The notes below the pieces were generated by a model. The model ran no database searches and was not told the DNA's origin. It saw nothing but the letters and a program-made list of their open reading frames with translations. Shown here one piece after another: positions 9,050 through 18,033 of a stretch of 59,439 bases of DNA (its first letter is position 1; each line of letters begins with the position of its first letter). Source of the DNA: Vibrio owensii CAIM 1854 = LMG 25443. Its GTDB lineage: Bacteria > Pseudomonadota > Gammaproteobacteria > Enterobacterales > Vibrionaceae. The stretch spans positions 1 to 59,439 of the forward strand of contig NZ_JPRD01000079.1 in assembly GCF_000817815.1 (NCBI RefSeq). Direction: 5' to 3'. Position numbers and translations under genes: made by a program.

Positions 9050-10264
9050 TTATGCCCTCGCACTCAAAGCGATTACTGGAGTGAGTCGCGATGCTCGTCT
9101 CGCCGGGAAGTAAGACGCCAACAACGCCAGAACCAGTGTGACTAACAGTGACCAAGCAATGGAATCCGGTGTGATTACTGGGAAACCTAGCCACTCCGGC
9201 AAGGTAATGGAGCCTAACAGCGCCACCACCATATACGCGACTAATAAGCCAAGTGCCGTGCCGACAGCTACCAAGAACAAGCCCTCAAGAATGAACTGGC
9301 TAAGGATGGACTTTTGTGTCGCGCCTATTGCCAAGCGCACGCCGATTTCTCGCGTTCGCTCTGTCACTGAGAGGAACATGATGTTCGCGACACCAAGCGC
9401 TCCAACAGCCATGGTCATTGCGCCACTTGCCCCAAGGAAGATTTGAATGCCTCGGAAAATACCCGTGATTAACGCAGCACCTTCACTAAAATCCGGTAGG
9501 TTGATCGCTTCTTTATCGGTTGGGTCAAAGTGCAATTGCTTGGCGTAGAAGTTCACGATAGCTTGTCGGAAAGCGGGACCGTTCATGCCTTCAGTTGGCT
9601 TAAGCAATAACATCCACGGTTTGGCATCCCACAAATCGAGATACGTGGTTTGTGGAATGAAGACTTTGCGGCTATCGCCGAATGAAATGCCAGCGTCTTC
9701 ATCTTTGATTATCCCAATCACCAAGAAAGGAATGCCGTTCACTTTGACCATTTGCCCAATGCCGATTTCACCCATCTTGGCAATTTGATCACCAAGCACG
9801 GCAACACGCGTGTGGTTAGCGATATCAGTTGGTGACAGGTTGCGCGAGCCAGACTCCAACTTACGTTGAATAAGGGAGAAGTAAGACGGATCAATACCGC
9901 TGACGTTACTGGTCAGGTTCTGCCCTTTGTCATTGGTGACGCTCGCATCCCATTTAGCATAAACGCTCGATGCCGCTTCGACAAAACCAGACTGCTTAAT
10001 CATATCGACTTTGTCTTGCGGGATCTGAATTTGACGCCTTGACGGTAAGCCGTGCCATGGTTTGCTGGTGCTCGACGGAAACGCGATTTGCACGTTGTTG
10101 ACCATAAACGACAACTGCTGAGTTTGATGGCGATAAAAGCCCTCACCCAGTGCAATCAGCACCACCACGGATATCACGCCCCAAGCAATGGCAATGATGG
10201 CGAGCATGCTTTTCATGCGATGCGCCATCAGCGTTTGCCATGTTTGTTGCAATAAACTGGTCAT
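9050..10264 (-). CDS. MacB-type ABC permease (first of pair)
   Basis: This 404-residue protein has the same architecture as its neighbour: one N-terminal helix (about 18-40), a periplasmic domain, and three C-terminal helices that include the TREIGVRLAIGA motif characteristic of FtsX/MacB permeases. Its ATG overlaps the stop of the TolC-like gene (ATGA), so the two are translationally coupled. Two non-identical permeases next to a separate ATPase suggest a heterodimeric pump rather than the MacB homodimer. Confidence 0.9.
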   Translation of the reverse strand: MTSLLQQTWQTLMAHRMKSMLAIIAIAWGVISVVVLIALGEGFYRHQTQQLSFMVNNVQIAFPSSTSKPWHGLPSRRQIQIPQDKVDMIKQSGFVEAASSVYAKWDASVTNDKGQNLTSNVSGIDPSYFSLIQRKLESGSRNLSPTDIANHTRVAVLGDQIAKMGEIGIGQMVKVNGIPFLVIGIIKDEDAGISFGDSRKVFIPQTTYLDLWDAKPWMLLLKPTEGMNGPAFRQAIVNFYAKQLHFDPTDKEAINLPDFSEGAALITGIFRGIQIFLGASGAMTMAVGALGVANIMFLSVTERTREIGVRLAIGATQKSILSQFILEGLFLVAVGTALGLLVAYMVVALLGSITLPEWLGFPVITPDSIAWSLLVTLVLALLASYFPARRASRLTPVIALSARA

Positions 10265-11532
10265 GAATTAAAAGCTCGGGAGATCAGTGCCATGGTGTCG
10301 TCGTCTAACTTGCCTGCGGTTTGCAGCAGACCGATGCGCTGACGCCAGTAGTTGTACAAGTTGCTTTGCAGGCTATTTTTGGCCTCGAACAAGTTGTTGT
10401 GCGCACTAATGACTTCCGATACTTCTAACATACCCGCATCGTAAAGTTTCTCTTTGCTGCGCAGTACTTTCTCACGAGAGATAACGAGTTCGTTTGCCAT
10501 CAAGACTTGGTTCCAGTTGATGTCGACTTGAGTAAACTGCTGGATAACGCGCTTTTGAATGTCGATTTCGACTCTGCGTAAGTCTTGTTTGGCACTGAGG
10601 ATATTCAAGGATGCTTCGTCGACTCTGGCGCGCGTTGCACCATTCAAATCGATCGGCACGCTTAGGGTAATACCCGCGTTGAATTCACCGTCTTTGCGTC
10701 GGTCATCATCGTTGTAGCCGACGTTCCCTTTTACGGTTGGGTAGTAACCACCTTGAGCTGAGTCTTTAGCAAACTCACTGGCTTTGACGTTTTGCGCAGC
10801 CACTAACAGCTCTGGGCTGCTGTCTTTGGCAAGCTTTAGCCATTGCTCTTGAGAGTCCACCATCATTGGCGGTTGAATAAGAGAATCGGTGCGAATTTGG
10901 TCAACGCTTTGTGGGATCTGATTGATCAACGCAGCAAGCTCGGCACGTTTGACTTCCAAATCAGACCTTGCACTCAAGATCCCCGCTCGATCAGCGACTT
11001 GAGTCGCACGGATCTCTTCGACATCAACGGATTTAACCTTACCAGCGCGGTAACGCTTCTCGATGATCTTCAGCAGTTTGTTACCTTCTTCCAATTTGGA
11101 TTGCGCCAATTGCAAATCGCCTTGTGCGCTCGCAACATCCAAATACGATGACAGCAGTCTTTGTGCTAATTCATTATGCGATTGAGCCTGTTCTAATTGA
11201 GCCTTGATGTAGTTGGCATTGGCTTGGTCTAGATCGGACCACAAGCTGCTATCCCAAATGGTTTGAGAAAGCGATGCACCGTAGCTGTTGGTATTATCGG
11301 CAGATTCACTCCAATCCGCCGATGCCGTCGCACTCAAACCTGGCAGCAATGAACTGCGGCTCGCATCCACACCGACTTCACCAAGTTGCACTCCAATCTT
11401 GGCTTTCTCGTAATTTGGGTCACTCAGTTTCGCTTGTTGCCAAGCTTGCTCAATTGAAATCGCATAGCTTGGTAAGCTGAGTGTTGCGGTTAATATCGCG
11501 CAACCAATTTTAGACAAATGCAGCTTAGCCAT
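10261..11532 (-). CDS. TolC-family outer-membrane efflux protein
   Basis: This 423-residue protein starts with a signal peptide (MAKLHLSKIGCAILTATLSL..., cleavage near SYA) and continues with the long alpha-helical repeats of the OEP/TolC family. These form the trimeric outer-membrane channel and periplasmic tunnel. It begins inside the 3' end of the HlyD-type gene (8-base overlap) and overlaps the next permease by 4 bases, so all are in one transcript. This is a dedicated copy, distinct from a housekeeping TolC. Confidence 0.9.
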   Translation of the reverse strand: MAKLHLSKIGCAILTATLSLPSYAISIEQAWQQAKLSDPNYEKAKIGVQLGEVGVDASRSSLLPGLSATASADWSESADNTNSYGASLSQTIWDSSLWSDLDQANANYIKAQLEQAQSHNELAQRLLSSYLDVASAQGDLQLAQSKLEEGNKLLKIIEKRYRAGKVKSVDVEEIRATQVADRAGILSARSDLEVKRAELAALINQIPQSVDQIRTDSLIQPPMMVDSQEQWLKLAKDSSPELLVAAQNVKASEFAKDSAQGGYYPTVKGNVGYNDDDRRKDGEFNAGITLSVPIDLNGATRARVDEASLNILSAKQDLRRVEIDIQKRVIQQFTQVDINWNQVLMANELVISREKVLRSKEKLYDAGMLEVSEVISAHNNLFEAKNSLQSNLYNYWRQRIGLLQTAGKLDDDTMALISRAFNS

Positions 11533-12664
11533 GCGCGGCTCCCATCATCATACTGTTATCGATGATCTCTTCGTTCAGCTCAACACCATCCAGTACTTCT
11601 ACATTGATGCCGTCTGACAAACCAAGCTTCACTTTCTGTTTGTGGAAACCTTGTTCTGAACTATCTGGAATCAACACGTTGGGTGTATCGCCATCAAATT
11701 GCAGCGCACGCTCAGGCAGAGTTAATACGTTCTCTGATTTCTTCAGTGTGATTTGCGCATTGGATGAGAAACCCGAGCGAAGCAATACTTCTTGTGGGAT
11801 CTTCAGCTCGCCGACTTCCACTTCAAAGCCGTTATCAAAACTTTTTGCCGATGCGTTGCCTTCTGGCGAGTTTAGGTTCTCTGACTGAATCGCAACTTTG
11901 GTCAGCACGCCAGAGATTTCCACATCAGGATACGGCGCAACGGTCAGCAATACCGGCATTCCCGGAGAAAGCTGCGCTGCGTCATGCTCGCTTACGCTGC
12001 CTTTGAAGATCAGGCTATTCATGTCGGCTAGAGACATCATTTCTGTCGCGGCTTGGCTGGATTCGGTTGAGATGATTGGTTCACCGACTTCCACTTTGCG
12101 GTTCAATACTGTGCCGTCAATCGGTGCGTAGATGGTAGAGGTCAAACGCGCGTTACCGATCGATGCTTCACCGCTGCGGATCAATTCGAGGTTCTGGCGT
12201 TTTTGCAACACGTTCGCTTGAGCCGATTTCACCGTTGAGCGCGCACTAACGTATTCATCGTAGTTGCTTGGAATGATGTCTTGCTTCACCAAGCTCTCTA
12301 AGTTGGCGAGCTTTTGCTTAGCGGATTCGAGATCTGCTTCACTGCGCATCAAATCCGTGGACGCATCCGTAAGTGCCTGTGGGGTCGGGTTCGGACGAAC
12401 CTTAATCAATGGCTGGCCTTGTTTCACTTTCTCGCCAACTTGGACGTAAATCTCGCCGACGATACCGTCAATTTGCGACTTAATCGAAACTGAGTGTGCA
12501 GGGACAATGTTGCCGACTGCGACCGCTTGTTTCTCAATGGTTCCCTTTTCCACTGCCAGAGTCGGAAATGCCTCTGGTTGAGCCGAAGATTGCAGATAGA
12601 AATACGCACCGCCGCCAAGCAATGCAACGCTCACAGCAGCGACAAGCCAAGTTTTTGCCATCAT
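11525..12664 (-). CDS. HlyD/MacA-type periplasmic adaptor
   Basis: This is a membrane-fusion protein of about 379 residues. An N-terminal anchor helix (TWLVAAVSVALLGGGAYFYL) is followed by a lipoyl half (GEIYVQVGEKVKQGQPL), a helical hairpin, the second lipoyl half (YAPIDGTVLNRKVEVGEPI) and beta-barrel domains. It links the inner-membrane permeases to the TolC-like channel. The ORF opens with a TTG at 12673, but the ATG at 12664 fits the reading better. It is the first gene of the efflux operon. A near-perfect 20-bp palindrome about 100 bases upstream may be its operator. Confidence 0.9.
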   Translation of the reverse strand: MMAKTWLVAAVSVALLGGGAYFYLQSSAQPEAFPTLAVEKGTIEKQAVAVGNIVPAHSVSIKSQIDGIVGEIYVQVGEKVKQGQPLIKVRPNPTPQALTDASTDLMRSEADLESAKQKLANLESLVKQDIIPSNYDEYVSARSTVKSAQANVLQKRQNLELIRSGEASIGNARLTSTIYAPIDGTVLNRKVEVGEPIISTESSQAATEMMSLADMNSLIFKGSVSEHDAAQLSPGMPVLLTVAPYPDVEISGVLTKVAIQSENLNSPEGNASAKSFDNGFEVEVGELKIPQEVLLRSGFSSNAQITLKKSENVLTLPERALQFDGDTPNVLIPDSSEQGFHKQKVKLGLSDGINVEVLDGVELNEEIIDNSMMMGAAHG

Positions 12665-12767
12665 TGATTCCAATTATTGTTTTGTAGTCTTGTGACCATC
12701 TCATGAACATTAAGTTCTAAGGATATCGTGGTTTGAAGCCGCTAAGATTGTCATATTTAGTAAGGTT

Positions 12768-12787
12768 TTGTCAGAGCGCTTTGACAA
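12768..12787. promoter_or_regulatory. 20-bp near-perfect palindrome upstream of efflux operon
   Basis: The sequence has outer arms TTGTCA/TGACAA and an AGCGCT centre, with only one mismatched pair. It lies about 104 bases before the adaptor start and is a candidate repressor operator. No regulator gene is adjacent. Confidence 0.4.
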
Positions 12788-12899
12788 TAAGCAGGATGAA
12801 TGGCTGAAATCGGCGTTAAACGGTTAGATTTTGTACTTGTTTGAACAGGATGGAACTCACAGAGGTGACGCTAGCCTAGAACCCAGAAATAAAGAGACA

Positions 12900-12942
12900 G
12901 AATAAAGAAAACCTCAAGCTCACACTTAAATGAACTTGAGGT
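12900..12942 (-). terminator. Intrinsic terminator of the hydrolase lipoprotein gene
   Basis: Reading the minus strand, an ACCTCAAG/CTTGAGGT stem with a 16-base loop is followed by TTTTCTTTATT. It lies 26 bases after the stop of the lipoprotein gene. Confidence 0.7.
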
Positions 12943-12967
12943 CTGGTTTTAGGTTTGGGAAATAGAC

Positions 12968-14149
12968 TTAATGAATTGCCGCCGTCGATTGAGTTTGGTT
13001 TCCGGTGACTTCTGCCAAGCTTTGCGTGAGTTGTTGGTAATACGGGTTCCAAGTCAGCCTTGCGTAGACCTTGCCCTCTTCTTCATGTCCCCAAGCAGAC
13101 CACCACACTTCTCCGCCGTTTTCGCAGTACGCGGTTGCCTTCTCGTCCATGCTATTCATACACATTCTGTGCTCACCATGTTGGCCATAGTATGTGTTTT
13201 CAGGTGCGAATAATGGGCTCATGTGTGAACCTGTGCTGATGCGCATCGAGTCAAGTTTCATGGTCAGCGACGTTGCAGAAGGCAGCGCGATGTCCGATTC
13301 CCCATACCAAAGCAGTTGATTGGCTGAGTTAACAAAGCGTTCTTCGTAAAGGGTTTTGACGGCTTTTGGATCAACCACGCTGTCAGCTTCGCTCAACACG
13401 ATTAATGTTGGTATCTTAACAGTGTTTTCTTTGAGCAAGCTTCTTAGTTTGGTCGCGCTTTCTGAATACGCGATAGCCCCATTCAGCGGCGCAGAACTGT
13501 AGCGCGCTAAGTTATCTTCTTTGGTTGTGTAGCCATCGACAAACAGTGAAGCGAATGGCGCAAACTTCTCTAGTATTGGCGCTTTAGATTGAAAGCCAGG
13601 AGAGAACAGCAACAGACCATCAACATTGCCTTGTTCAATGGCGTTGATGGTCACCAAGTTTCCACCAGTAGAAAAGCCGCCTAACCAAACTTCATTGTAA
13701 TCTTGCTTTAGTAGCGCCGCATAGTGATCGACCATAGTTTGCCAATCGTTATAGGTTGGCAGCATAAGATCCGATGGCTTACTGCCGTGACCCGGTAGCA
13801 AAACGCTTTGCACATAGAAACCCTGCGCTTGGAGTGTTTTACCAATGTCTGAGAAGCTATAAGGCGAATCACCCAGTCCGTGCACAAGTAGAATCGCTTT
13901 GTTGGACTTGTGCTCTGGTTTCAACTCAAAAGGCATGTTCATCGCGATTTCTTTGTCATGATCATCACTGATGTAACCGCGATGTTCGACTAACCAATCC
14001 TTAGTCACCGACAAGTAGTCTTCAAATGTCGGTTGAATGTAGTTGTAGTACTGCTCTGATTGATTCAGCGCGACAGGCGGTTTTGACGCACACCCCACCA
14101 CAGAAACAACCAGCCCGAAAAGCAGTGCCATAAGTACGATTGGTTTCAT
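12968..14149 (-). CDS. Alpha/beta hydrolase lipoprotein
   Basis: This is a serine hydrolase of about 393 residues. From the ATG at 14149 it begins with a lipoprotein signal, MKPIVLMALLFGLVVSVVGC, with the lipobox Cys at position 20. The alpha/beta fold shows the HG turn LLVHGLGDSPYSF and the nucleophile elbow LGGFSTGG. Downstream acidic and His residues (SEADSVVDP, TGSHMSP) are plausible members of the triad. It is probably an esterase or lysophospholipase-like enzyme held at the envelope. The ORF extends 11 codons further upstream, but that would spoil the signal peptide. It is a single gene with its own terminator. The substrate is unknown. Confidence 0.82.
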   Translation of the reverse strand: MKPIVLMALLFGLVVSVVGCASKPPVALNQSEQYYNYIQPTFEDYLSVTKDWLVEHRGYISDDHDKEIAMNMPFELKPEHKSNKAILLVHGLGDSPYSFSDIGKTLQAQGFYVQSVLLPGHGSKPSDLMLPTYNDWQTMVDHYAALLKQDYNEVWLGGFSTGGNLVTINAIEQGNVDGLLLFSPGFQSKAPILEKFAPFASLFVDGYTTKEDNLARYSSAPLNGAIAYSESATKLRSLLKENTVKIPTLIVLSEADSVVDPKAVKTLYEERFVNSANQLLWYGESDIALPSATSLTMKLDSMRISTGSHMSPLFAPENTYYGQHGEHRMCMNSMDEKATAYCENGGEVWWSAWGHEEEGKVYARLTWNPYYQQLTQSLAEVTGNQTQSTAAIH

Positions 14150-14297
14150 CTCTATACCCATATCAAAAGAAGATAAGAGCATAGTAAAGCGAGTTAAGCA
14201 TTAGGTCAGTACACAAAACTACAGAAGTTGTATACAAAACTACAGGATTTCAGTTTTTGAGGTTTTGTATAACCATGCTCCACATTTGGCGCACGGA

Positions 14298-14753
14298 TTA
14301 ACGTGTGAAGGACTTGACCATATCGTACTGATGCAACCCTTCACCAAAGCCGTTTTCAGCAATGCTCACCGTGATGAATCCGTATCGATTGAAGAGTTTT
14401 TCCATCAATTGTGTGGTGCTGATGTGAATATCATAGAGATGGCCTTCTGCTCTGATGCGCGATTCCATCTCTTGATAAAAACGGTCTGCCGTTAAAAGCA
14501 GATGGCGATGCCCTATCGAACCGTGACGAAACATCACCCACGCAATACCATGAGTTTGACCTTTGGTGTAGTGTCCACCACAACCGATCACTTGTCCGTT
14601 TTCTTCGGCCACGAGGTAGTTTTCATCGGCGTAGTTATCTAAAAAATCGACCAAATCCGCCTCATCACTTTCGATGAAATATTTCGGACAGTTGGACAGC
14701 AGAATGTCGATAACCGCTTGCTTGTCTTGTGGGGTGTAAGTTCTGAATCTCAT
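14298..14753 (-). CDS. GNAT-family N-acetyltransferase
   Basis: This 151-residue single-domain GNAT protein starts MRFRTYTPQDKQAVIDI. The central strand GQVIGCGGHY precedes a degenerate acetyl-CoA loop (HGSIGHRHLL) instead of the usual Q/RxxGxG/A, so catalytic competence is uncertain. It is one of three GNAT genes in a row on the same strand with 50-75-base gaps, which suggests a loose operon. The acceptor substrate is unknown. Confidence 0.82.
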   Translation of the reverse strand: MRFRTYTPQDKQAVIDILLSNCPKYFIESDEADLVDFLDNYADENYLVAEENGQVIGCGGHYTKGQTHGIAWVMFRHGSIGHRHLLLTADRFYQEMESRIRAEGHLYDIHISTTQLMEKLFNRYGFITVSIAENGFGEGLHQYDMVKSFTR

Positions 14754-14828
14754 TGCTTTGTTCTTTATCGCCGTTGATTGTGCTTGGTTGCACTACCGTC
14801 GAGGCTTAACTCTCTGGTTAGTAAGTAT

Positions 14829-15284
14829 TTACAACACCAGCTTGAAGCCTTCGTGCGTGGCTTTAAAACCGAGTTTCTCATAGAAGCGCAGCGCATCAGG
14901 GCGTTGCTTATCACTGGTCAGTTGTACAAGTTGACAACCTTTGTCTTTCGCCTGCTTTATCGCGTATTCAAACATCTGCTCACCAAAGCCACGTCCGCGA
15001 TAATCTTGATGAATTCGGACGCCTTCAATCAAGCAACGCCAACTGCCAATGTGGGTCAGATAAGGGATAAAAGTCAGCTGTAACATGCCAACCAAAGCAC
15101 CTTCAAGTTCTACCACCAGCAATTGGTTGTTCGGGTCTTTATCGATCGCTTCAAACGCAGCAACATAAGCCTGATTCAGTGGCGAGCTTGCGTCTTCTCT
15201 CTTGCTTCCTAGCGGGTCATTAGCCAGCAATGCAACTAAGCTGGTTAAATCTTCAAATGTCGCGCTGCGGTATGTCAGTGGCAT
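14829..15284 (-). CDS. GNAT-family N-acetyltransferase
   Basis: This 151-residue protein has the full GNAT signature: GALVGMLQLTFIPYLT on the central strands, then VHQDYRGRGFGEQM-like text (IHQDYRGRGFGEQMFEYAI) carrying the R-G-x-G-x-G acetyl-CoA loop, and RFYEKLGFKATHEGF at the end. It probably transfers acetyl from acetyl-CoA to a small molecule or peptide amine. It is the middle member of the three-gene GNAT run. Confidence 0.88.
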   Translation of the reverse strand: MPLTYRSATFEDLTSLVALLANDPLGSKREDASSPLNQAYVAAFEAIDKDPNNQLLVVELEGALVGMLQLTFIPYLTHIGSWRCLIEGVRIHQDYRGRGFGEQMFEYAIKQAKDKGCQLVQLTSDKQRPDALRFYEKLGFKATHEGFKLVL

Positions 15285-15334
15285 CGATTCTTCCTTGTGT
15301 TTTTGCTTTTCGTGTTGTGTTAAGCGAGAGTGTC

Positions 15335-15805
15335 TTACTTCGTTCTTACCATTTGAGGAAAACCACTTTGCGCGATTTCATAGGTGACGAATCCAAACTT
15401 CTCATACAGCTTTTGTGCGGCTTCATTTTTAGGATGAACGCCAAGACGAATACCATCACAAGAGCCTTTGACTCTCTGTAATAGTGCTTTCATGAGTTCT
15501 GAAGCGACGCCTTTGCCGCGATGACTGGCATGAACCGCCATTGCCAATTCAGGATACTCAGCATATTGGACAGTTTGGCTCGATTTATAGCGAATCTGAA
15601 CGATGCCAATTGGCTCATCGAATTGGTTTAATGCGAATAATCCGAGGTCGCCCGCTCTACCCCATTCTTCAAAATAGGCTTTGATGTGCGCCAGTTCGAG
15701 CACTTTTGGATCGTGGTCGGGTTCATCATCCGGCGTCCAAAGCGCCACCAACAATAGTTCTTTTTGCAGCGCTAAATCAGACGCTGTCACTTCTCTAAAT
15801 TTCAT
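15335..15805 (-). CDS. GNAT-family N-acetyltransferase
   Basis: This 156-residue GNAT protein has the acetyl-CoA loop in VHASHRGKGVASELMKAL and the C-terminal motif AQKLYEKFGFVTYE. It is the first of the three tandem GNAT genes on this strand and lies 40 bases downstream of the hexapeptide acyltransferase. The ribosome-binding site is weak. The substrate is unknown. Confidence 0.87.
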   Translation of the reverse strand: MKFREVTASDLALQKELLLVALWTPDDEPDHDPKVLELAHIKAYFEEWGRAGDLGLFALNQFDEPIGIVQIRYKSSQTVQYAEYPELAMAVHASHRGKGVASELMKALLQRVKGSCDGIRLGVHPKNEAAQKLYEKFGFVTYEIAQSGFPQMVRTK

Positions 15806-15844
15806 TTTTTTTCGTGGTTCTTCCGTGGATGGCTGTGTTCTTCG

Positions 15845-16309
15845 TCAGGGTAAATCTCTCAACTTCTTCGCTGGATTCCCTGCATAAATGCCTTTCTTAG
15901 TGATGTCTTTCGTCACCACGCTTCCTGCGCCAATAACCACACCGTCACAAATTTTCACGGCTAGTATCGTGGCATTCGAGCCTATAGTTACGTTATTGGC
16001 AATAACGGTGCGCCCCCAGCTGTCTGGATTCGCGTCTGGTTTTCCGTCTTTGAACAGGTCATTGGCAAACATTACCCCATGACCAACAAAACAATCACTG
16101 CCGATGGTCACGTATTCGCAAATAAAGGTATGAGATTGGATTTTAGTTCGCTCACCAATCACTGTGTTCTTCTGGATTTCAACAAAAGGGCCAACGAATA
16201 CGCCTTCTTTTAGCTCGCAGCCATAGACGTTTGCAGGTTCGATGATGGTGACGTTTTCACCACAAGTCACATCTTTGATTTGTGCGTGTAAGACTTTTGG
16301 ACTGTACAT
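15845..16309 (-). CDS. Hexapeptide-repeat acyltransferase (left-handed beta-helix)
   Basis: This 154-residue protein is built of imperfect [LIV]-G-x4 hexapeptide repeats, for example VIGERTKI, VTIGSDCFVG, VTIGSNATI and VVIGAGSVV, followed by the family ending IYAGNPAKKLR. Such trimeric left-handed beta-helix enzymes O- or N-acetylate sugars and related compounds, as in WbbJ and WlbB. GGAGA lies before the ATG. It sits between an MBL-fold hydrolase (31 bases upstream) and the GNAT run, probably in one transcript. Surface-sugar modification would be typical, but no glycosyltransferases are nearby. Confidence 0.87.
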   Translation of the reverse strand: MYSPKVLHAQIKDVTCGENVTIIEPANVYGCELKEGVFVGPFVEIQKNTVIGERTKIQSHTFICEYVTIGSDCFVGHGVMFANDLFKDGKPDANPDSWGRTVIANNVTIGSNATILAVKICDGVVIGAGSVVTKDITKKGIYAGNPAKKLRDLP

Positions 16310-16339
16310 CTATTCTCCAAAATAAAAATGAGTGATTGA

Positions 16340-17188
16340 TTAGATTTCAACACGACGCCCAGTTGGTAAATGCTCTAAACGCTCATCAAGTACTTCTTTC
16401 AGCAAATGATACGCTTTCATGCCCGTGCAGTGACCCGTGTAAAACTTCTCAACAGGGTATTCCAACAGGGCTTTACCTAATGCTTTTATGTCGTCTTTAG
16501 TACCGCCGATGCCATTAAATACAGGTAAGCCCACAAGATGAAAGCCACCTACTACCGCTTTGATTCTGCAGTTTGGAAATAATTCAATGGCGGTTTCAAT
16601 CATGTTCAATACTCCGCTGTGCGCACATCCTGTGAACACAACCAAGCCATCTTCTTCCTTGATCACCAAAAGTAACTCATGCTCAAAAGCGTCTTGCTCA
16701 TAACCGCCATCTTTCGATTGGGTATAGAGGTACTGATTTCCTTTGGGTTGTGGGTACTTGCCGCTGATCTTGGTAATCACATGAACATTCGGAGCAACTT
16801 GCGTCGTTTCGCTTACCTGCACTATGCGGTCATTGGTTGTGTCTAACAAAGCTTTGTCGATACCAACATCACTCTTGAAACCAAAAGCTCGAAAGTAATA
16901 GTCCTGATCTCCACACGATTTTAAATAGACTTTGGCTACATCGTTTTGCTCTAGAAAGTGAGAAGTACCGTTGCAATGGTCATGATGCCGATGAGAAATA
17001 ACCGCGAGCTCAACTTCTTGGATATCGATGTTTAGTAACGGCGCGTTGTCGCAAAACGTTCGCCCACTGCCCATATCGAACAACAGTTTGGTTCCTTCTG
17101 TATCGATATGCAGCGATAAACCGCGCTCAACACAGAGATCGGCTCGGTCCTCAACGCGAGAATTATCAACGAGAGTGGTAACGATCAT
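16340..17188 (-). CDS. MBL-fold metallo-hydrolase (COG1237-like)
   Basis: This is a 282-residue metallo-beta-lactamase-fold protein. The metal-binding motif is SHRHHDHCNG (HxHxDH), further ligands are the His of TGCAHSG and the His of FYTGHCTG, and GGFH is typical of the COG1237 subgroup. Members are annotated as 7,8-dihydropterin-6-methyl... synthase-like enzymes, but the true reaction in bacteria is unclear. AGGAG lies 6 bases before the ATG. It heads the run of minus-strand genes ending in the GNATs and is divergent from the TetR gene, whose operator lies about 220 bases upstream. Confidence 0.85.
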   Translation of the reverse strand: MIVTTLVDNSRVEDRADLCVERGLSLHIDTEGTKLLFDMGSGRTFCDNAPLLNIDIQEVELAVISHRHHDHCNGTSHFLEQNDVAKVYLKSCGDQDYYFRAFGFKSDVGIDKALLDTTNDRIVQVSETTQVAPNVHVITKISGKYPQPKGNQYLYTQSKDGGYEQDAFEHELLLVIKEEDGLVVFTGCAHSGVLNMIETAIELFPNCRIKAVVGGFHLVGLPVFNGIGGTKDDIKALGKALLEYPVEKFYTGHCTGMKAYHLLKEVLDERLEHLPTGRRVEI

Positions 17189-17407
17189 GGTGTCTCCTAA
17201 TGACGTTGAACCGCTTTAGTGGATGAGACAATAACGAGGTTTGATGTTTGTAGAAAAAAGTAATGGTAATTGTGTGATTAGACAGAGGTTTACGGTACCC
17301 GTTTTCAATCATGCTTGATTTTCACTTCACTCCTAAAACATCAATCAAGCGGTTTTGATCCTATTAAGACTTGACGGAAGATCAATAAACGCACTATCAT
17401 TCGCGAA

Positions 17408-17425
17408 ACTGACCAATTGGTCAGT
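17408..17425. promoter_or_regulatory. TetR-type operator, perfect 18-bp palindrome
   Basis: ACTGACCAATTGGTCAGT is a perfect palindrome 21 bases before the TetR start codon. The TGACCA-NN-TGGTCA core is a typical TetR-family operator shape and fits autoregulation. It could also affect the divergent MBL-fold gene. Confidence 0.75.
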
Positions 17426-17445
17426 CGGTATGTAGAGTGAACACA

Positions 17446-17985
17446 ATGGACAAAAGACAACAGATCATTGAAGTTGCAACGCAGTTATTTGCAGAACACG
17501 GTTTTGAGAAAACGCCCGTCTCCACCATTTGTGAGAAGGCTGAGATTTCAAAGGGTTTGGTGTTTCATCACTTCAAAAATAAAAACGAACTGTTGAGAGA
17601 AGTTTTTGTTCATATCACTCAGATTATCGAAGAAACCGATAAAAATGATGAACACGTAACCGAGAGTAACGATCGCCTAGAAGCCATGATCCACTCCATC
17701 TTCGATGGCATGACGGTTCCTGAACATCGCAAGATTTACCAGTTCAACTTTAGTGTGATGGTTCACCCGACAACCAGAGCGATTGTTGTCGACCTAATAG
17801 ATGAACGTTACATAGGTTTACAGACATCTACTGAAGAAGTCTTCCGCTCGCTAGGACACGCAAACCCGGCAGTGGTGACAAAAATGTTCATCGCAGAGAT
17901 AGACGGCATTGCCATGAACTACTTACTGAATGAAGACTTCCCTATCGAAGAAATCAGACAAGAGTTCATCAAAAAGTACTGTTAG
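17446..17985 (+). CDS. TetR-family transcriptional regulator
   Basis: This is a TetR regulator of about 179 residues. The N-terminal helix-turn-helix is clear (RQQIIEVATQLFAEHGFEKTPVSTICEKAEISKGLVFHHFKNKNELL), followed by an all-helical ligand domain. The ORF begins with GTG at 17437, but the ATG at 17446 has GAG at suitable distance. An 18-bp palindrome lies immediately upstream and a second inverted repeat of the same half-site type lies in front of the next gene. It therefore probably represses itself and the GNAT gene at 18093. The ligand is unknown. Confidence 0.88.
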   Translation: MDKRQQIIEVATQLFAEHGFEKTPVSTICEKAEISKGLVFHHFKNKNELLREVFVHITQIIEETDKNDEHVTESNDRLEAMIHSIFDGMTVPEHRKIYQFNFSVMVHPTTRAIVVDLIDERYIGLQTSTEEVFRSLGHANPAVVTKMFIAEIDGIAMNYLLNEDFPIEEIRQEFIKKYC

Positions 17986-17991
17986 AAATAC

Positions 17992-18026
17992 AAAAAATCA
18001 TGCACATATCGATGCATGATTTTTTT
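17992..18026 (+). terminator. Intrinsic terminator after the TetR gene
   Basis: An AAAAAATCATGCA stem pairs with TGCATGATTTTTT around an 8-base loop and ends in a T-run. It lies 7 bases after the TetR stop codon, so the following GNAT gene must have its own promoter. Confidence 0.75.
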
Positions 18027-18033
18027 GGCCAAA

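Noticed and set aside
9138..9446. Plus-strand ORF inside the efflux permease gene
   Set aside because: It is antisense to a conserved FtsX/MacB permease region and has no start signals.
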